Source of the DNA: Bacteroidota bacterium | Lineage (GTDB): Bacteria; Bacteroidota; Bacteroidia; Flavobacteriales_D; Crocinitomicaceae | Assembly (NCBI GenBank): GCA_018825925.1 | Contig: JAHKAT010000111.1 | Coordinates: 1-6,554 of the forward strand | DNA length: 6,554 nucleotides | Direction: 5' to 3' | In this document: positions 6,201 through 6,554 of the stretch, piece after piece | How the letters are laid out: each line of letters begins with the position of its first letter | Position numbering within the stretch: the stretch's first letter is position 1 | Notes under the pieces: generated by a model | The model's input: only the letters and a program-made list of their open reading frames with translations | What the model was told of the DNA's origin: nothing | Databases searched by the model: none | Position numbers and translations under genes: made by a program

Positions 6201-6554
6201 ATGTGCACCCCAACCAAACAAATAAAACTCTGTACCTGCCCAACCGCAGAAAAACCCAAAAACAATTATTGGGTACTCCTAACCAAAATAAACTTCGAAG
6301 AATCTATAGTAGGAATAGTAAGCATTAACTTTCGATCAACCGAAAAAAGCTACATCCAAATTCACAAAGAATTAGAACAACAGCTCAACGCCCAATACCC
6401 CTTCGACAAACCAATTGAGCTAAAAGAAGAAGATATTCTAAAAATCAAAATCCCAACCGACGGCCATCCAAAAGGAGAGATTTTCAGTTTTATGTTTTCT
6501 AATTCAAAGTGGGAGACATTTGTGTCTGATTCATTGACGGAGTATGATTATGAA
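6201..6554 (+). CDS. Hypothetical protein (3' end beyond the window)
   Basis: An open frame of 118 codons starts at ATG 6201 and runs to the last base without a stop. It begins nine nt after the previous stop, with AGG about 9 nt upstream of the ATG, which suggests that it belongs to the same operon. The visible part starts MCTPTKQIKLCTCPT, with Cys at positions 2, 11 and 13, then NYWVLLTKINFEESIVGIVS and an acidic, lysine-rich stretch. There is no signal peptide, transmembrane segment or recognisable enzyme motif. The cysteines could bind metal, but the spacing is not one I recognise. Codon use, rich in C-ending codons, matches that of the end of hsdR and the preceding gene. I do not recognise the family. 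Confidence 0.7.
   Translation, partial: MCTPTKQIKLCTCPTAEKPKNNYWVLLTKINFEESIVGIVSINFRSTEKSYIQIHKELEQQLNAQYPFDKPIELKEEDILKIKIPTDGHPKGEIFSFMFSNSKWETFVSDSLTEYDYE

Overview
The window looks like part of a Bacteroidota chromosome, most likely Flavobacteriia or a relative. The reasons are low GC, mostly weak Shine-Dalgarno signals, one match to the Bacteroidota promoter consensus (TTG-N19-TAnnTTTG), and gene families that I recall as common in that phylum. This is inference; no taxonomic marker gene is present.

All genes are on the + strand and nearly contiguous. From left to right: (1) positions 1-827, the 3' part of hsdS, the DNA-specificity subunit of a type I restriction-modification (R-M) system; hsdM is presumably upstream, outside the window. 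(2) Positions 862-2296, three tightly overlapping genes: a HigB/RelE-like putative toxin, an XRE-type helix-turn-helix antitoxin with a long C-terminal tail, and a SecB-like chaperone. Together they read as a toxin-antitoxin-chaperone (TAC) module. (3) Positions 2297-2404, a short gap containing a decayed copy of the 3' end of hsdS. (4) Positions 2405-5257, a complete hsdR closely resembling EcoR124I-type HsdR. (5) Positions 5250-6191, overlapping hsdR, a putative restriction protein with a likely PUA/EVE-like DNA-reading part and a NucS-like PD-(D/E)XK nuclease domain. (6) Position 6201 to the window end, the start of an unrecognised gene.

The most interesting feature is the TAC module sitting between hsdS and hsdR. 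A 24-nt copy of the hsdS tail (22/24 identical) flanks it on both sides, which suggests that it arrived by insertion or recombination at the hsdS 3' end, or replaced a second hsdS. By analogy with the anticodon nuclease PrrC carried inside an hsd locus, it could act as a second, growth-arresting defence layer behind restriction, with the chaperone as the sensor. This role is a hypothesis. The downstream reader-nuclease adds a probable third, modification-dependent activity, making the window a compact defence island.

No tRNA, rRNA, CRISPR array, insertion sequence or convincing terminator was seen. Every stretch longer than about 110 bases is covered by a gene.
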